DNA of 51,676 bases from Bacteroides sp. (GTDB taxonomy: Bacteria > Bacteroidota > Bacteroidia > Bacteroidales > Bacteroidaceae), in assembly GCA_017621035.1 (NCBI GenBank), contig JAGATY010000018.1, positions 1 to 51,676 of the forward strand. The letters are read 5' to 3'. Made by a program: the position numbers and the translations under genes. Positions 34,055 to 42,775 of the stretch are shown here, piece after piece. Position 1 is the stretch's first letter. Every line of letters begins with the position of its first letter. Below the pieces are notes generated by a model. The model did not search any database, had not been told where the DNA came from, and saw only the letters and a list, made by a program, of their open reading frames with translations.

Positions 34055-37027
34055 ATGCTTAGCAAATATAAATTAAATCAACTCTATTTTAAAGATACGC
34101 AGTTCGTCAACTTGATGACACGTCGTATTTTCAATGTGTTGCTGATGGCCAATCCTTACGATGCCTTCATGCTGGAAGATGATGGACGTATTGAAGAAAA
34201 GATTTTCAATGAATATAGTTCACTTTCACTACGTTATCCGCCTCGGTTTACTCAGGTAAGTACGGTGGAGGAGGCAATGGAACAGTTGGCTTCCCTCTCT
34301 TACGACCTGATTATCTGTATGCCGGGTACGGGCGAGAATGAGGGCTTTGAGGTGGCACATCAGATAAAGTTGCAGTTTGAGCATATCCCTATGGTGATAT
34401 TGACTCCTTTCAGTCATGGTATTACACAACGTATCGAACATGAGGACCTTTCCCCCTTTGAATATGTCTTCTGCTGGTTGGGAAACACCGATTTGTTGGT
34501 CTCCATCATCAAGCTGATTGAGGATAAGATGAATCTGGAACACGATGTCAACGAGGTGGGTGTACAACTCATTCTGTTGGTGGAAGACAGCATCCGCTTC
34601 TACTCTTCCGTGCTGCCCAATCTCTATAAGTTTGTGTTGAAGCAGAGTCAGGAGTTTTCTACCGAGGCATTGAATGCTCACCAGCGTATGTTACGTATGC
34701 GTGGACGCCCCAAGATTGTGCTGGCACGTAACTATCAGGAGGCTTTTGGTATCTATCAGAAGTACAAGCATAACATATTGGGAGTGATTACTGATGTACG
34801 TTTCCCGTATGAGGATAGGGGAGAGAAAGACGGGTTAGCCGGCATCAAACTCTGTGCAGCCATTCGTGAGGAAGATCCCTTTGTGCCTCTTATCATCCAG
34901 TCCAGCGAGACACAGAATGCTGCCTATGCTTCTAAGTATGAGGCCGCTTTCATAGACAAGAACTCCAAGAAGATGGATGTAGACCTGCGACGGACGGTAA
35001 TGGCAAACTTTGGCTTTGGTGATTTTGTCTTCCGTAATCCGAATACCTTAGAAGAAATAGCCCGTGTAAAGAATCTGAAGGAGTTGCAGAATATCTTGTT
35101 TGCATTGCCGGCAGAGTCCTTCCTCTATCATATCAGTCGTAACCACATCAGTCGTTGGCTCTACTCGCGCGCTATGTTCCCCATTGGTGAGTTTTTGCGT
35201 CCTATCACATGGAACAGTTTGCAGGATGTGGATGCCCACCGAAAGATTATTCTGGAAGCCATTGTGAAGTATCGTAAGATGAAGAACCAGGGTGTGGTGG
35301 CTGTCTTCCGACGCGACAGATTTGACCGCTACTCCAACTTTGCCCGGATTGGTGAAGGTTCGCTGGGAGGTAAAGGACGTGGCTTGGCCTTTATGGACAA
35401 CCTTGTGAAGCGTCATCCGGAGTTTGAGGAGTTTGAAAATGCACGAGTGGCTATTCCCAAGACCATAGTCCTCTGTACCGATGTGTTCGACGAATTCATG
35501 GACACGAACAACCTCTATCAGATTGCTTTGTCTGATGCAGATGATGATGTTATTTTGCGCTACTTCCTGAAGGCGAAGTTGCCGGAACGTTTGAACGGTG
35601 ACTTCTTTACCTTCTTTGATGTGGTGAAGTCTCCTATTGCCATCCGTTCATCATCGCTGTTGGAAGACTCACATTACCAGCCTTTTGCAGGAATCTATAA
35701 TACCTATATGATTCCCTATCTGGATGATAAGAAAGAGATGCTTCGGATGCTTTGTGATGCCATAAAAGGAGTTTATGCGTCAGTCTTCTTCCGTGACTCG
35801 AAAGCATACATGCAGGCCACTCGAAATGTTATCGACCAGGAGAAGATGGCCGTTATTCTGCAGGAGGTGGTGGGCAATTATTATGGCGACCGCTATTATC
35901 CCAGCATGTCGGGGGTAGCCCGCTCGCTGAACTACTATCCCATTGGTGATGAGCGTCCCGAAGAGGGTATTGTAAATCTGGCATTGGGATTGGGTAAATA
36001 TATTGTAGACGGTGGACTGACACTTCGCTTCTCACCTTATCATCCCAATCAGGTGTTACAAACCAGTGAGATGGAGATTGCATTGCGGGAGACCCAAACT
36101 AAATTCTATGCCCTTGACTTGCGTAACAGTGGAGAGAACTTCTCTATTGACGATGGCTTCAATCTCTTGAAACTGAATGTGAAGGAGGCAGATAAAGATG
36201 GGGCACTGAACTACATAGCCTCTACCTATGACCCTTACGACCAGATTATCCGTGACGGTCTCTATCCGGGAGGGCGTAAGGTGATAACCTTTGCCAACAT
36301 TCTTCAGCACGATGTGTTCCCTCTGCCACGTATCTTGCAACTGGCATTGAAATATGGGCAGCAGGAGATGCGTAGACCTGTAGAGATAGAGTTTGCTGCC
36401 ACCATGAGCAGGGAGAATGACAAGACCGGTACTTTCTATCTTCTGCAGATACGTCCTATCGTAGACAGTAAAAAGATGTTGGACGAGAACCTGGCTGTAA
36501 TACCGGAGGAGGAGTTGCTGTTGCGTTCGTACAACTCACTCGGGCATGGCATCATGAACGAGATACAGGACATTGTCTATGTAAAGACCGACAATTACAG
36601 TGCCGCTCATAACCAGGAGATTGCCTATGAGATAGAGCAACTGAACCGGCAGTTCCTTGATGAGGGCAAAAACTATATCTTGATAGGACCGGGACGTTGG
36701 GGAAGCAGTGATACGTGGTTGGGCATTCCCGTGAAGTGGCCACACATCAGTGCGGCACGCATCATTGTGGAGGCGGGACTGACCAACTACCGTGTGGATC
36801 CCAGTCAGGGTACTCACTTCTTCCAGAATTTGACCTCTTTTGGGGTCGGTTATTTCACCATCAACGCATACATGAATGATGGTAGTTACAATCAGGCATT
36901 TCTCAACGCCCAACCTGCTGTGCATGAGACTAAATACCTTCGACATGTACACTTCAACACGTCTCTGCTGGTAAAGATGGATGGCAAGAAGAAGATTGGA
37001 GTGGTAATGTTGCCGAGTGAAGGATAA
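34055..37027 (+). CDS. Receiver-domain/PPDK_N (PEP synthase N-terminal) fusion protein
   Basis: This 990-residue protein joins signalling and PEP-synthase-like parts. Residues about 20-165 are a degenerate receiver (YDLIICMPG, phospho-acceptor Asp apparently absent). Residues about 168-330 are a receiver that looks intact (LLVEDS from about 173, acceptor-type Asp247 in ITDVRFP, Lys302 in FIDKNS). Residues about 440-855 form a PPDK_N/PEP-utilising ATP-grasp region with GEGSLGGKGRGLAF, catalytic-type Arg531 in AIRSSSLLED and YLLQIRPI. The phosphohistidine and PEP-binding domains of PEP synthase are missing, so it cannot complete that reaction alone. The ATG at 34055 was chosen over an in-frame upstream TTG. 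It is a single-gene transcript. Its function is unknown. Confidence 0.82.
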   Translation: MLSKYKLNQLYFKDTQFVNLMTRRIFNVLLMANPYDAFMLEDDGRIEEKIFNEYSSLSLRYPPRFTQVSTVEEAMEQLASLSYDLIICMPGTGENEGFEVAHQIKLQFEHIPMVILTPFSHGITQRIEHEDLSPFEYVFCWLGNTDLLVSIIKLIEDKMNLEHDVNEVGVQLILLVEDSIRFYSSVLPNLYKFVLKQSQEFSTEALNAHQRMLRMRGRPKIVLARNYQEAFGIYQKYKHNILGVITDVRFPYEDRGEKDGLAGIKLCAAIREEDPFVPLIIQSSETQNAAYASKYEAAFIDKNSKKMDVDLRRTVMANFGFGDFVFRNPNTLEEIARVKNLKELQNILFALPAESFLYHISRNHISRWLYSRAMFPIGEFLRPITWNSLQDVDAHRKIILEAIVKYRKMKNQGVVAVFRRDRFDRYSNFARIGEGSLGGKGRGLAFMDNLVKRHPEFEEFENARVAIPKTIVLCTDVFDEFMDTNNLYQIALSDADDDVILRYFLKAKLPERLNGDFFTFFDVVKSPIAIRSSSLLEDSHYQPFAGIYNTYMIPYLDDKKEMLRMLCDAIKGVYASVFFRDSKAYMQATRNVIDQEKMAVILQEVVGNYYGDRYYPSMSGVARSLNYYPIGDERPEEGIVNLALGLGKYIVDGGLTLRFSPYHPNQVLQTSEMEIALRETQTKFYALDLRNSGENFSIDDGFNLLKLNVKEADKDGALNYIASTYDPYDQIIRDGLYPGGRKVITFANILQHDVFPLPRILQLALKYGQQEMRRPVEIEFAATMSRENDKTGTFYLLQIRPIVDSKKMLDENLAVIPEEELLLRSYNSLGHGIMNEIQDIVYVKTDNYSAAHNQEIAYEIEQLNRQFLDEGKNYILIGPGRWGSSDTWLGIPVKWPHISAARIIVEAGLTNYRVDPSQGTHFFQNLTSFGVGYFTINAYMNDGSYNQAFLNAQPAVHETKYLRHVHFNTSLLVKMDGKKKIGVVMLPSEG

Positions 37028-37083
37028 GTTCTTTAACCCCTCTAACTCCTTAGATTTTCTTCTTGGGAGCTTTCCGAAAAACA

Positions 37084-37119
37084 AATCAGGCTGTCCCTTG
37101 GATGAGGAACAGCCTGATT
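37084..37119. terminator. Hairpin between convergent genes
   Basis: AATCAGGCTGT (37084-37094) pairs with ACAGCCTGATT (37109-37119). It lies 57 bp after the plus-strand stop and 35 bp after the minus-strand stop, so it can serve both. Confidence 0.75.
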
Positions 37120-37153
37120 GCCTATTTGTATGAGATGAGAATTGTTGGGGAAG

Positions 37154-38860
37154 TTACTTGCGGTAGCTTTCCAACTCTTCAGCTTTGAACTTGCGGATGA
37201 AGTTGAAGTGCTTCTCTACTTCAGCTTCTGCATAGTTTACATACACCTCAGCTGATTTAGCAAACATCTCGGGAGCGTTGGTAGCATCCTGGATGATGAG
37301 GTGAGACATGACGCATACTGCAGCCATCTCATAGAGACGACGGGCAACGAAGTCCAGCAACTCTTGGTTCTGAGCCTCCTTGGTTGCGTTGGTAGCAGCT
37401 TCAAACTTGCTGGTCATCTCTTTCACACGATCCATCAGCGGTTGCATAGCCTCACTGCAAGGTACAGCTTCAAAGTCACGCAGGGTTGCTGCATATGAAC
37501 CATTGGTTACATAGCGAATGGCAGCTACGGTCTGCAGCTGAGTAGTACCCTCGTAGATGGAAGTGATGCGGGCATCACGATAGATGCGTTGACAAGCATA
37601 TTCCAACATAAAGCCTGAACCACCGTGAATCTGGATACAGTCGTAAGCATTTTGGTTACAGTATTCTGAGTTCATACCCTTAGCCAACGGTGTGAAGGCA
37701 TCTGCCAACTTAGCATACTTCTTCTGCTCCTGACGCTCTTCGGGAGTGAGCTTACGTTCGCGAGCGATGTCATCCAGTGCTTTGTAGATGTCTACATAGC
37801 GTGAAGTTTGATACAACAAGGCACGGCCGGCATCCAACTTAGCCTTCATAATGGCGAGCATGTCATACACAGCAGGGAACTCGATGATAGCCTTACCAAA
37901 CTGCTTACGATCCTTGGCGTAAGCCAAACCTTCGTTGTAGGCAGCCTGAGAAAGACCTACTGATTGAGCGGCAATACCCAGACGGGCACCGTTCATCAAA
38001 GCCATCACATACTTAATCAAACCGAGCTTGCGGTCGCCACAGAGTTCACATTTGGCATTCTTATAAACCAATTCACAAGTGGGAGAACCGTGAATACCCA
38101 GCTTATTTTCAATACGACGAACGTTGACGCCACCGTCACGCTTGTCATAGATAAACATAGAAAGACCGCGACCATCCTTAGTACCTTCTTCTGAACGAGC
38201 CAGTACGAGGTGGAGGTCTGCGTCACCGTTGGTGATGAAACGCTTCACACCATTCAGACGCCAGCAGTTGTTCTCTTCATCGTAAGTAGCCTTCAGCATT
38301 ACACTCTGGAGGTCAGAGCCGGCATCCGGTTCGGTCAAGTCCATAGACATGGTTTCACCTGCACAGATACGAGGGATGAAGCGGCTGTGTTGGTCTTCGT
38401 TACCGAACTCATAGAGAGTCTCGATACAGTCTTGCAGAGACCAGATGTTACCGAAACCTGCATCGGCTGCTGCCACGATTTCAGCGCACATAGTGTAGGG
38501 AGTGATGGGGAAATTCAGACCGCCATAACGACGGGGCATAGTCATACCGTTGAGTCCGGCCTTTACCATGGCATCCAGGTTTTGAGTGGTACCGCTGGCA
38601 TAAGTCACACGGCCATTCTCACATTTAGGTCCTTCTGCGTCCACGCCTTCAGCGTTGGGAGCAATTATCTCTCCGGTAATCTCACCGGTGATTTCCAGTA
38701 CTTTATCGTATGAGTCCATTGCGTCAGCAAAGTCTTGCGGAGCATAGTCATACTTATCTTTGTCTTCGTATCCACGTTCTTTCAACTCACAGATACGCTG
38801 CATCATCGGGTTATTCAGATGATACTTCAGTTCGGGATGTTCGCTATAATAATTAGCCAT
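37154..38860 (-). CDS. Acyl-CoA dehydrogenase (FAD-dependent)
   Basis: This 568-residue member of the acyl-CoA dehydrogenase family has an N-terminal helical domain, a beta middle domain (SMDLTEPDAGSDLQSVMLKA, RLNGVKRFITNGDA) and a C-terminal helical domain (AYAKDRKQFGKAI, DCIQIHGGSGFMLEYACQRIYRDARITSIYEGTTQLQ). The Glu in IYEGTTQ is at the catalytic-base position used by medium-chain enzymes. A further helical extension of about 110 residues follows. The long form is like enzymes that use EtfAB. It is the last gene of an etfB-etfA-TonB_C operon, 7 bp after the preceding stop, which fits a flavin-linked electron pathway. The acyl-CoA substrate is unknown. Confidence 0.93.
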   Translation of the reverse strand: MANYYSEHPELKYHLNNPMMQRICELKERGYEDKDKYDYAPQDFADAMDSYDKVLEITGEITGEIIAPNAEGVDAEGPKCENGRVTYASGTTQNLDAMVKAGLNGMTMPRRYGGLNFPITPYTMCAEIVAAADAGFGNIWSLQDCIETLYEFGNEDQHSRFIPRICAGETMSMDLTEPDAGSDLQSVMLKATYDEENNCWRLNGVKRFITNGDADLHLVLARSEEGTKDGRGLSMFIYDKRDGGVNVRRIENKLGIHGSPTCELVYKNAKCELCGDRKLGLIKYVMALMNGARLGIAAQSVGLSQAAYNEGLAYAKDRKQFGKAIIEFPAVYDMLAIMKAKLDAGRALLYQTSRYVDIYKALDDIARERKLTPEERQEQKKYAKLADAFTPLAKGMNSEYCNQNAYDCIQIHGGSGFMLEYACQRIYRDARITSIYEGTTQLQTVAAIRYVTNGSYAATLRDFEAVPCSEAMQPLMDRVKEMTSKFEAATNATKEAQNQELLDFVARRLYEMAAVCVMSHLIIQDATNAPEMFAKSAEVYVNYAEAEVEKHFNFIRKFKAEELESYRK

Positions 38861-38867
38861 AAGTCTT

Positions 38868-39281
38868 TTAATTTAATTTCTTGAACTTAACTGGATATTC
38901 ATGTCTTGTCCGCACAATGATTCCCTTATTCTTTCCCGGTTCCCATTTGGGCATAGTGGATACCACTTTGATTGCTTCTGCATCAAGTTCGGGATCTACA
39001 CCTTTTCTGACTTTTACATTTGTGATGCTTCCGTCCTTTTCCACAACAAAGCGAACATAAACAGTCCCTTCAACTCCTTTCTGATAAGCATCCTTGGGAT
39101 ATTGTAGGTTTGCTTGTAAGTGTTTGTTGAGCTTTTCAGATGAAAGCCGAGCTTGTTGGTCTACTATGTACATACTGTATATAGTGGTGTCATTGGGCAT
39201 TACTTCTTTGTTTGTCTGCTGGGCAACAGAGAGCTGCGGCAGTGTCAAAATTAGTAGAAGTATAAAAGACAATCTTCTCAT
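38868..39281 (-). CDS. Periplasmic TonB C-terminal domain protein
   Basis: This 137-residue protein has a signal peptide (MRRLSFILLLILTLPQLSVA) and one TonB_C domain: NLQYPKDAYQKGVEGTVYVRFVVEKDGSITNVKVRKG and PKWEPGKNKGIIVRTRHEYPVKF. It lacks the N-terminal membrane anchor and Pro-rich spacer of true TonB, so it cannot transmit ExbBD energy by the usual route. It sits 4 bp after etfA and 7 bp before the acyl-CoA dehydrogenase, inside an otherwise cytosolic flavoprotein operon. I infer it is cotranscribed with that operon; a role there is not obvious. Confidence 0.85.
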   Translation of the reverse strand: MRRLSFILLLILTLPQLSVAQQTNKEVMPNDTTIYSMYIVDQQARLSSEKLNKHLQANLQYPKDAYQKGVEGTVYVRFVVEKDGSITNVKVRKGVDPELDAEAIKVVSTMPKWEPGKNKGIIVRTRHEYPVKFKKLN

Positions 39282-39285
39282 AACC

Positions 39286-40305
39286 TTACTTGCTGTTCTT
39301 CTTATAGTACTTGATAAGCTTTGGGATTACTTCTTCCACTGTACCATTGATTACATAGTCGGCAATGGTGTTGATGGGAGCATTCTCATCGTTGTTGATG
39401 GAGATGATGATACCTGCATCCTGCATACCGGCGATGTGCTGGATTTGTCCGGAGATACCGCAAGCAATGTAGAGCTTGGGGTGAACGGTTACACCAGTCT
39501 GGCCAATCTGACGGTCGTGGTCAGCAAAGCCGGCATCCACAGCAGCACGGCTGGCACCTACTTCGGCATGAAGTTCCTTAGCCAACTCGAAGAGCTTGTC
39601 AAAACCTTCCTTGCTACCCATACCATAGCCACCAGCAATCACGATGGGGGCACCCTTCAGGTTGTGTTTAGCCTTCTCAACGTGACGGTCGATAACCTTT
39701 ACTACATAGTCTGTCTCGGGAACATACTTGGCAACGTCGTGCTTCACCACTTCGCCCTTGTAGTTTTCATCCAGGATTTCTTTCTTCATCACACCTTCAC
39801 GAACGGTAGCCATTTGCGGACGGTGCTCAGGGTTCACGATGGTAGCAACGATGTTACCGCCGAATGCCGGACGAATCTGGTAGAGCAGGTTCTCATAGGT
39901 AACACCATTCTTCTTATCTTCGTGTGAACCAATCTCAAGCTGTGTACAGTCGGCAGTCAAACCGCTGGTCAGTGCAGAAGAAACACGCGGGCCAAGGTCG
40001 CGACCGATAACGGTAGCACCCATCAGGCAGATTTGCGGTTTTTCTTCTTTGAAGAGATTCACCAAGATAGAGGTGTGCGGGAGAGAGGTATAGGGGAACA
40101 AGCCCGGTGCATCAAATACATGCAGTTTGTCTACACCAAAAGGCATAACTTGTTTTTCAATTCCATCGAGGCCGGTACCGGCAGCAATGGCTTCCAACTG
40201 GCAGCCCAACTGATTAGCCAGCTTACGACCTTTGGTCAACAGTTCGAGACTTACATCGGCTACATTGGCGCCTTCAAGTTCCAGATATACAAATACGTTA
40301 TTCAT
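39286..40305 (-). CDS. etfA: Electron transfer flavoprotein subunit alpha
   Basis: EtfA carries the FAD of the EtfAB heterodimer, which passes electrons between acyl-CoA dehydrogenases and the membrane quinone pool or ferredoxin. The 339-residue protein has the N-terminal subunit-interface domain (NNVFVYLELEGANVADVSLELL) and the C-terminal FAD signature (VGASRAAVDAGFADHDRQIGQTGVTVHPKLYIACGISGQIQHIAGM...NDENAPI). It begins 2 bp after the etfB stop. In this operon its partner is the acyl-CoA dehydrogenase; an alternative partner or a bifurcating role cannot be excluded. Confidence 0.96.
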   Translation of the reverse strand: MNNVFVYLELEGANVADVSLELLTKGRKLANQLGCQLEAIAAGTGLDGIEKQVMPFGVDKLHVFDAPGLFPYTSLPHTSILVNLFKEEKPQICLMGATVIGRDLGPRVSSALTSGLTADCTQLEIGSHEDKKNGVTYENLLYQIRPAFGGNIVATIVNPEHRPQMATVREGVMKKEILDENYKGEVVKHDVAKYVPETDYVVKVIDRHVEKAKHNLKGAPIVIAGGYGMGSKEGFDKLFELAKELHAEVGASRAAVDAGFADHDRQIGQTGVTVHPKLYIACGISGQIQHIAGMQDAGIIISINNDENAPINTIADYVINGTVEEVIPKLIKYYKKNSK

Positions 40306-40307
40306 AA

Positions 40308-41201
40308 TTATCCAATCGTGTGGTTAGCTAACAGTTCAACAATCAGTTCTTCTACATCAGCATCGCTTCCGGTCAGTGTCTTGCTCTCCTTGGCTTGGAA
40401 GATGATGTTCTCAATTTTCTTCACTTTGGTAGGTGAGCCGCTGAGACCGCACTGCTTGGTGTCGCCTTCTACGTCAGCCACACTCCATTCTGTGATGTTC
40501 AGGTAAGGAGTGGTTTCGTAGAGTGTTGCGTACGGAAGTTCAGCACCCTCTTTGGTGATGGCAGCTTTCTCTTGTGCACCGAGGGCACGTTTGTACTTCA
40601 TCACCAGTTTGGCATTGCGCGGGCGGCAGGGAGCTGCACTACCGTTTACGGTCAGTACGATGGGCAGCGGGCCTTCTACAGTCTCTACGCCACCATCGAT
40701 GTGACGCTTTACGGTGATGCGTTTAGCCTCTTCATCCACCTTCAGCACCTCTTCAGTGTAAGTGATTTGGGTAAGCCCCAACTTCTCTGCTACCTGAGGA
40801 CCTACCTGAGCTGTGTCACCGTCGATTGCTTGACGACCACCCACGATGAGGTCATAGTCACCAATCTTCTTGATGGCAGTAGCCAATGCGTACGAAGTAG
40901 CCAGGGTGTCGGCACCAGCAAAGGCACGGTCTGTCAGCAGGTAACCGTTGTCGGCACCGCGATAGAGTCCTTCACGAATAATTTCTGCTGCACGTCCGGG
41001 TCCCATTGTCAAGATGGTTACGGTAGAACCGGGATGAGCATCTTTCAAGCGGAGTGCTTGTTCCAATGCATTCAAATCTTCAGGATTGAAGATCGCTGGA
41101 AGTGCCGCACGGTTGATTGTTCCGTCGGCGTTCATGGCATCTTTCCCTACGTTGCGAGTGTCGGGAACCTGTTTTGCCAATACTACGATTTTTAAACTCA
41201 T
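40308..41201 (-). CDS. etfB: Electron transfer flavoprotein subunit beta
   Basis: EtfB binds the second cofactor (AMP or, in bifurcating forms, FAD) of the EtfAB dimer. The 297-residue length suits the family. It contains LKIVVLAKQVPDTRNV at the N-terminus, NPEDLNALEQALRLKD, ADTLATSYALATAIKKIGDYDLIVGGRQAIDGDTAQVGPQVAEKLGL and the GPLPIVLTVNGSAAPCRPRNAKLVMKYKRA signature near residue 190. It is the first gene of the four-gene operon, behind its own Bacteroidales promoter. Confidence 0.96.
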   Translation of the reverse strand: MSLKIVVLAKQVPDTRNVGKDAMNADGTINRAALPAIFNPEDLNALEQALRLKDAHPGSTVTILTMGPGRAAEIIREGLYRGADNGYLLTDRAFAGADTLATSYALATAIKKIGDYDLIVGGRQAIDGDTAQVGPQVAEKLGLTQITYTEEVLKVDEEAKRITVKRHIDGGVETVEGPLPIVLTVNGSAAPCRPRNAKLVMKYKRALGAQEKAAITKEGAELPYATLYETTPYLNITEWSVADVEGDTKQCGLSGSPTKVKKIENIIFQAKESKTLTGSDADVEELIVELLANHTIG

Positions 41202-41250
41202 GCTATTAAATTTACTATTAGTATTCTTAAGTTTATATCTTATTAGCCTG

Positions 41251-41280
41251 CAAATTTACAGAAACTGTCGGGCTTGACAA
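41251..41280 (-). promoter_or_regulatory. Promoter of the etfBA-TonB_C-acd operon
   Basis: On the minus strand TAAATTTG (41258-41251) matches the -7 consensus; TTGT (41280-41277), 18 bp upstream, is a one-mismatch -33. It lies 50 bp before etfB. Confidence 0.65.
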
Positions 41281-41332
41281 GGAAAAGTGAGGAAAAATGC
41301 ACATTTTTGCCCAATTTGAGCAAGGAAGGTGC

Positions 41333-42673
41333 TTATTTCATCTCTCTAAGTACCTTCAGGCAGATGGGAACGGAGAGAATGAAGGCTAAAAAGTCTGAGA
41401 TACATTGGGCTGTTTCCAAACCTCTAAACCCACACAGCATCACGCCTATATAGAGGGTAGGAATCAGGAAAAGACCCTGTCTTGCCGAGGCAACAAGTAT
41501 GGCAAGGCGGGTACGACGAATGTTTTGCAGGTACATGTTTGTCATGATGACAAAACCTATAAAGGGGTAGGCCAGACATTGCCAGCGTAACAGAATGCTT
41601 CCGATGCGGATAACTTCGGCATCGTCGGCACGGAACAGACGAATGATGTCTGGCGCAAAGAGGATTCCGAGCAAGGCAATGAGGGTACAGTAGACGGTAG
41701 AGATGCGCACACAGCTCCAGAAGGCTGTGCGAACCCTGTTGTAGAGTCGGGCACCATAGTTGAAGCCACAAACCGGTTGAAATCCTTGTCCGTACCCAAT
41801 CATGGCAGCTCCAACAAAAAGAACAAAACGGTTGACGATGGAAATGGCAGCCACTGTTGCATCCCCATACTGGGCGGCAACCTGATTCAGACAGATGGCT
41901 ACCACGGCTCCCAACCCTTGTCTTACCAGTGAGGGGGAACCTCCGGCTGCAATCTCTCGGAACAGTACTGCCGTAGGCTTGAAGCGGGAGAGCCGTATGC
42001 CCACACCACCCCGTTTACCGGCCATGTGCAATAGGATGAAGAAGCTTACTGCTTGTGATAGGCAGGTTGCCACTCCGGCTCCTTCCACACCCATTCCCAG
42101 GGTGAAGATGAAGAGCGGGTCGATGAGGATGTTAAGGATGGCTCCGGAAGCGATACCTATCATAGACATCAGTGCATTGCCCTGTTGCCGCATCTGGTTA
42201 TTCAGGGCAAAACAGCCAATAATAAAAGGAGTACCCGGCAGAATCCAGCGGAAGTAGGCCTCTGCATAGGGGAGGATGGTTTCGGTGGAGCCGAAAAAAC
42301 GAAGTATCGGTTGTGTAAATAGCAGGCCGATGGCAGCCACGACACTTCCCAGCAACATGGCTGAGAGCAGTCCCACTGTGGCCATGATTTCGGCACGCTC
42401 ACCCTCTTTGCGTCCCAATGCACGGGAGATGTAGTTCCCCGAGCCTTGTCCAAAAAAGAAGGCTATGGCCTGCACCATTGCCATATAAGAGAAGACAATT
42501 CCCAGTGCGGCAGTCGATTGGGTGTCGATGCGTCCCACAAAGAAGGTGTCTGCCATGTTGTAGACATTGCTGATGAGCATCGTCACAATGGAGGGCAGTG
42601 CCATCTTAGCCACAAGCTTACCGGGGGCGGTTGTGGTCATTTCCAGGTATTTGGCTTCTCGGGGAGTGGTCAT
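41333..42673 (-). CDS. MATE-family multidrug and toxin efflux protein
   Basis: This 446-residue inner-membrane protein has about twelve hydrophobic helices in two homologous halves, starting VAKMALPSIVTMLISNVYNMADTFFVGRI (the NorM/MATE opening motif). FGQGSGNYISRALG follows in the first half and ISIVNRFVLFVGAAMIGYGQGFQPVCGFNYGA in the second. MATE proteins expel drugs using Na+ or H+; the substrate here is unknown. It ends only 55 bp before the etfB promoter and is separated from the C1 peptidase gene by a terminator, so it is probably single. Confidence 0.92.
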   Translation of the reverse strand: MTTPREAKYLEMTTTAPGKLVAKMALPSIVTMLISNVYNMADTFFVGRIDTQSTAALGIVFSYMAMVQAIAFFFGQGSGNYISRALGRKEGERAEIMATVGLLSAMLLGSVVAAIGLLFTQPILRFFGSTETILPYAEAYFRWILPGTPFIIGCFALNNQMRQQGNALMSMIGIASGAILNILIDPLFIFTLGMGVEGAGVATCLSQAVSFFILLHMAGKRGGVGIRLSRFKPTAVLFREIAAGGSPSLVRQGLGAVVAICLNQVAAQYGDATVAAISIVNRFVLFVGAAMIGYGQGFQPVCGFNYGARLYNRVRTAFWSCVRISTVYCTLIALLGILFAPDIIRLFRADDAEVIRIGSILLRWQCLAYPFIGFVIMTNMYLQNIRRTRLAILVASARQGLFLIPTLYIGVMLCGFRGLETAQCISDFLAFILSVPICLKVLREMK

Positions 42674-42693
42674 GGGCAGGTAGATAATAAAAA

Positions 42694-42745
42694 ACAGAAG
42701 AGAAGGTGGGGGAGTCTTGTGTCCTTTTGTTCACCTCTCTTCTGT
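42694..42745 (-). terminator. Terminator of the C1 peptidase gene
   Basis: ACAGAAGAGA(A)GGTG (42694-42708) pairs with CACCTCTCTTCTGT (42732-42745); on the minus strand a TTTTTTATT tract follows. Confidence 0.8.
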
Positions 42746-42775
42746 CATGCTATGTGTTTGTTGTCGGGGAAATCT

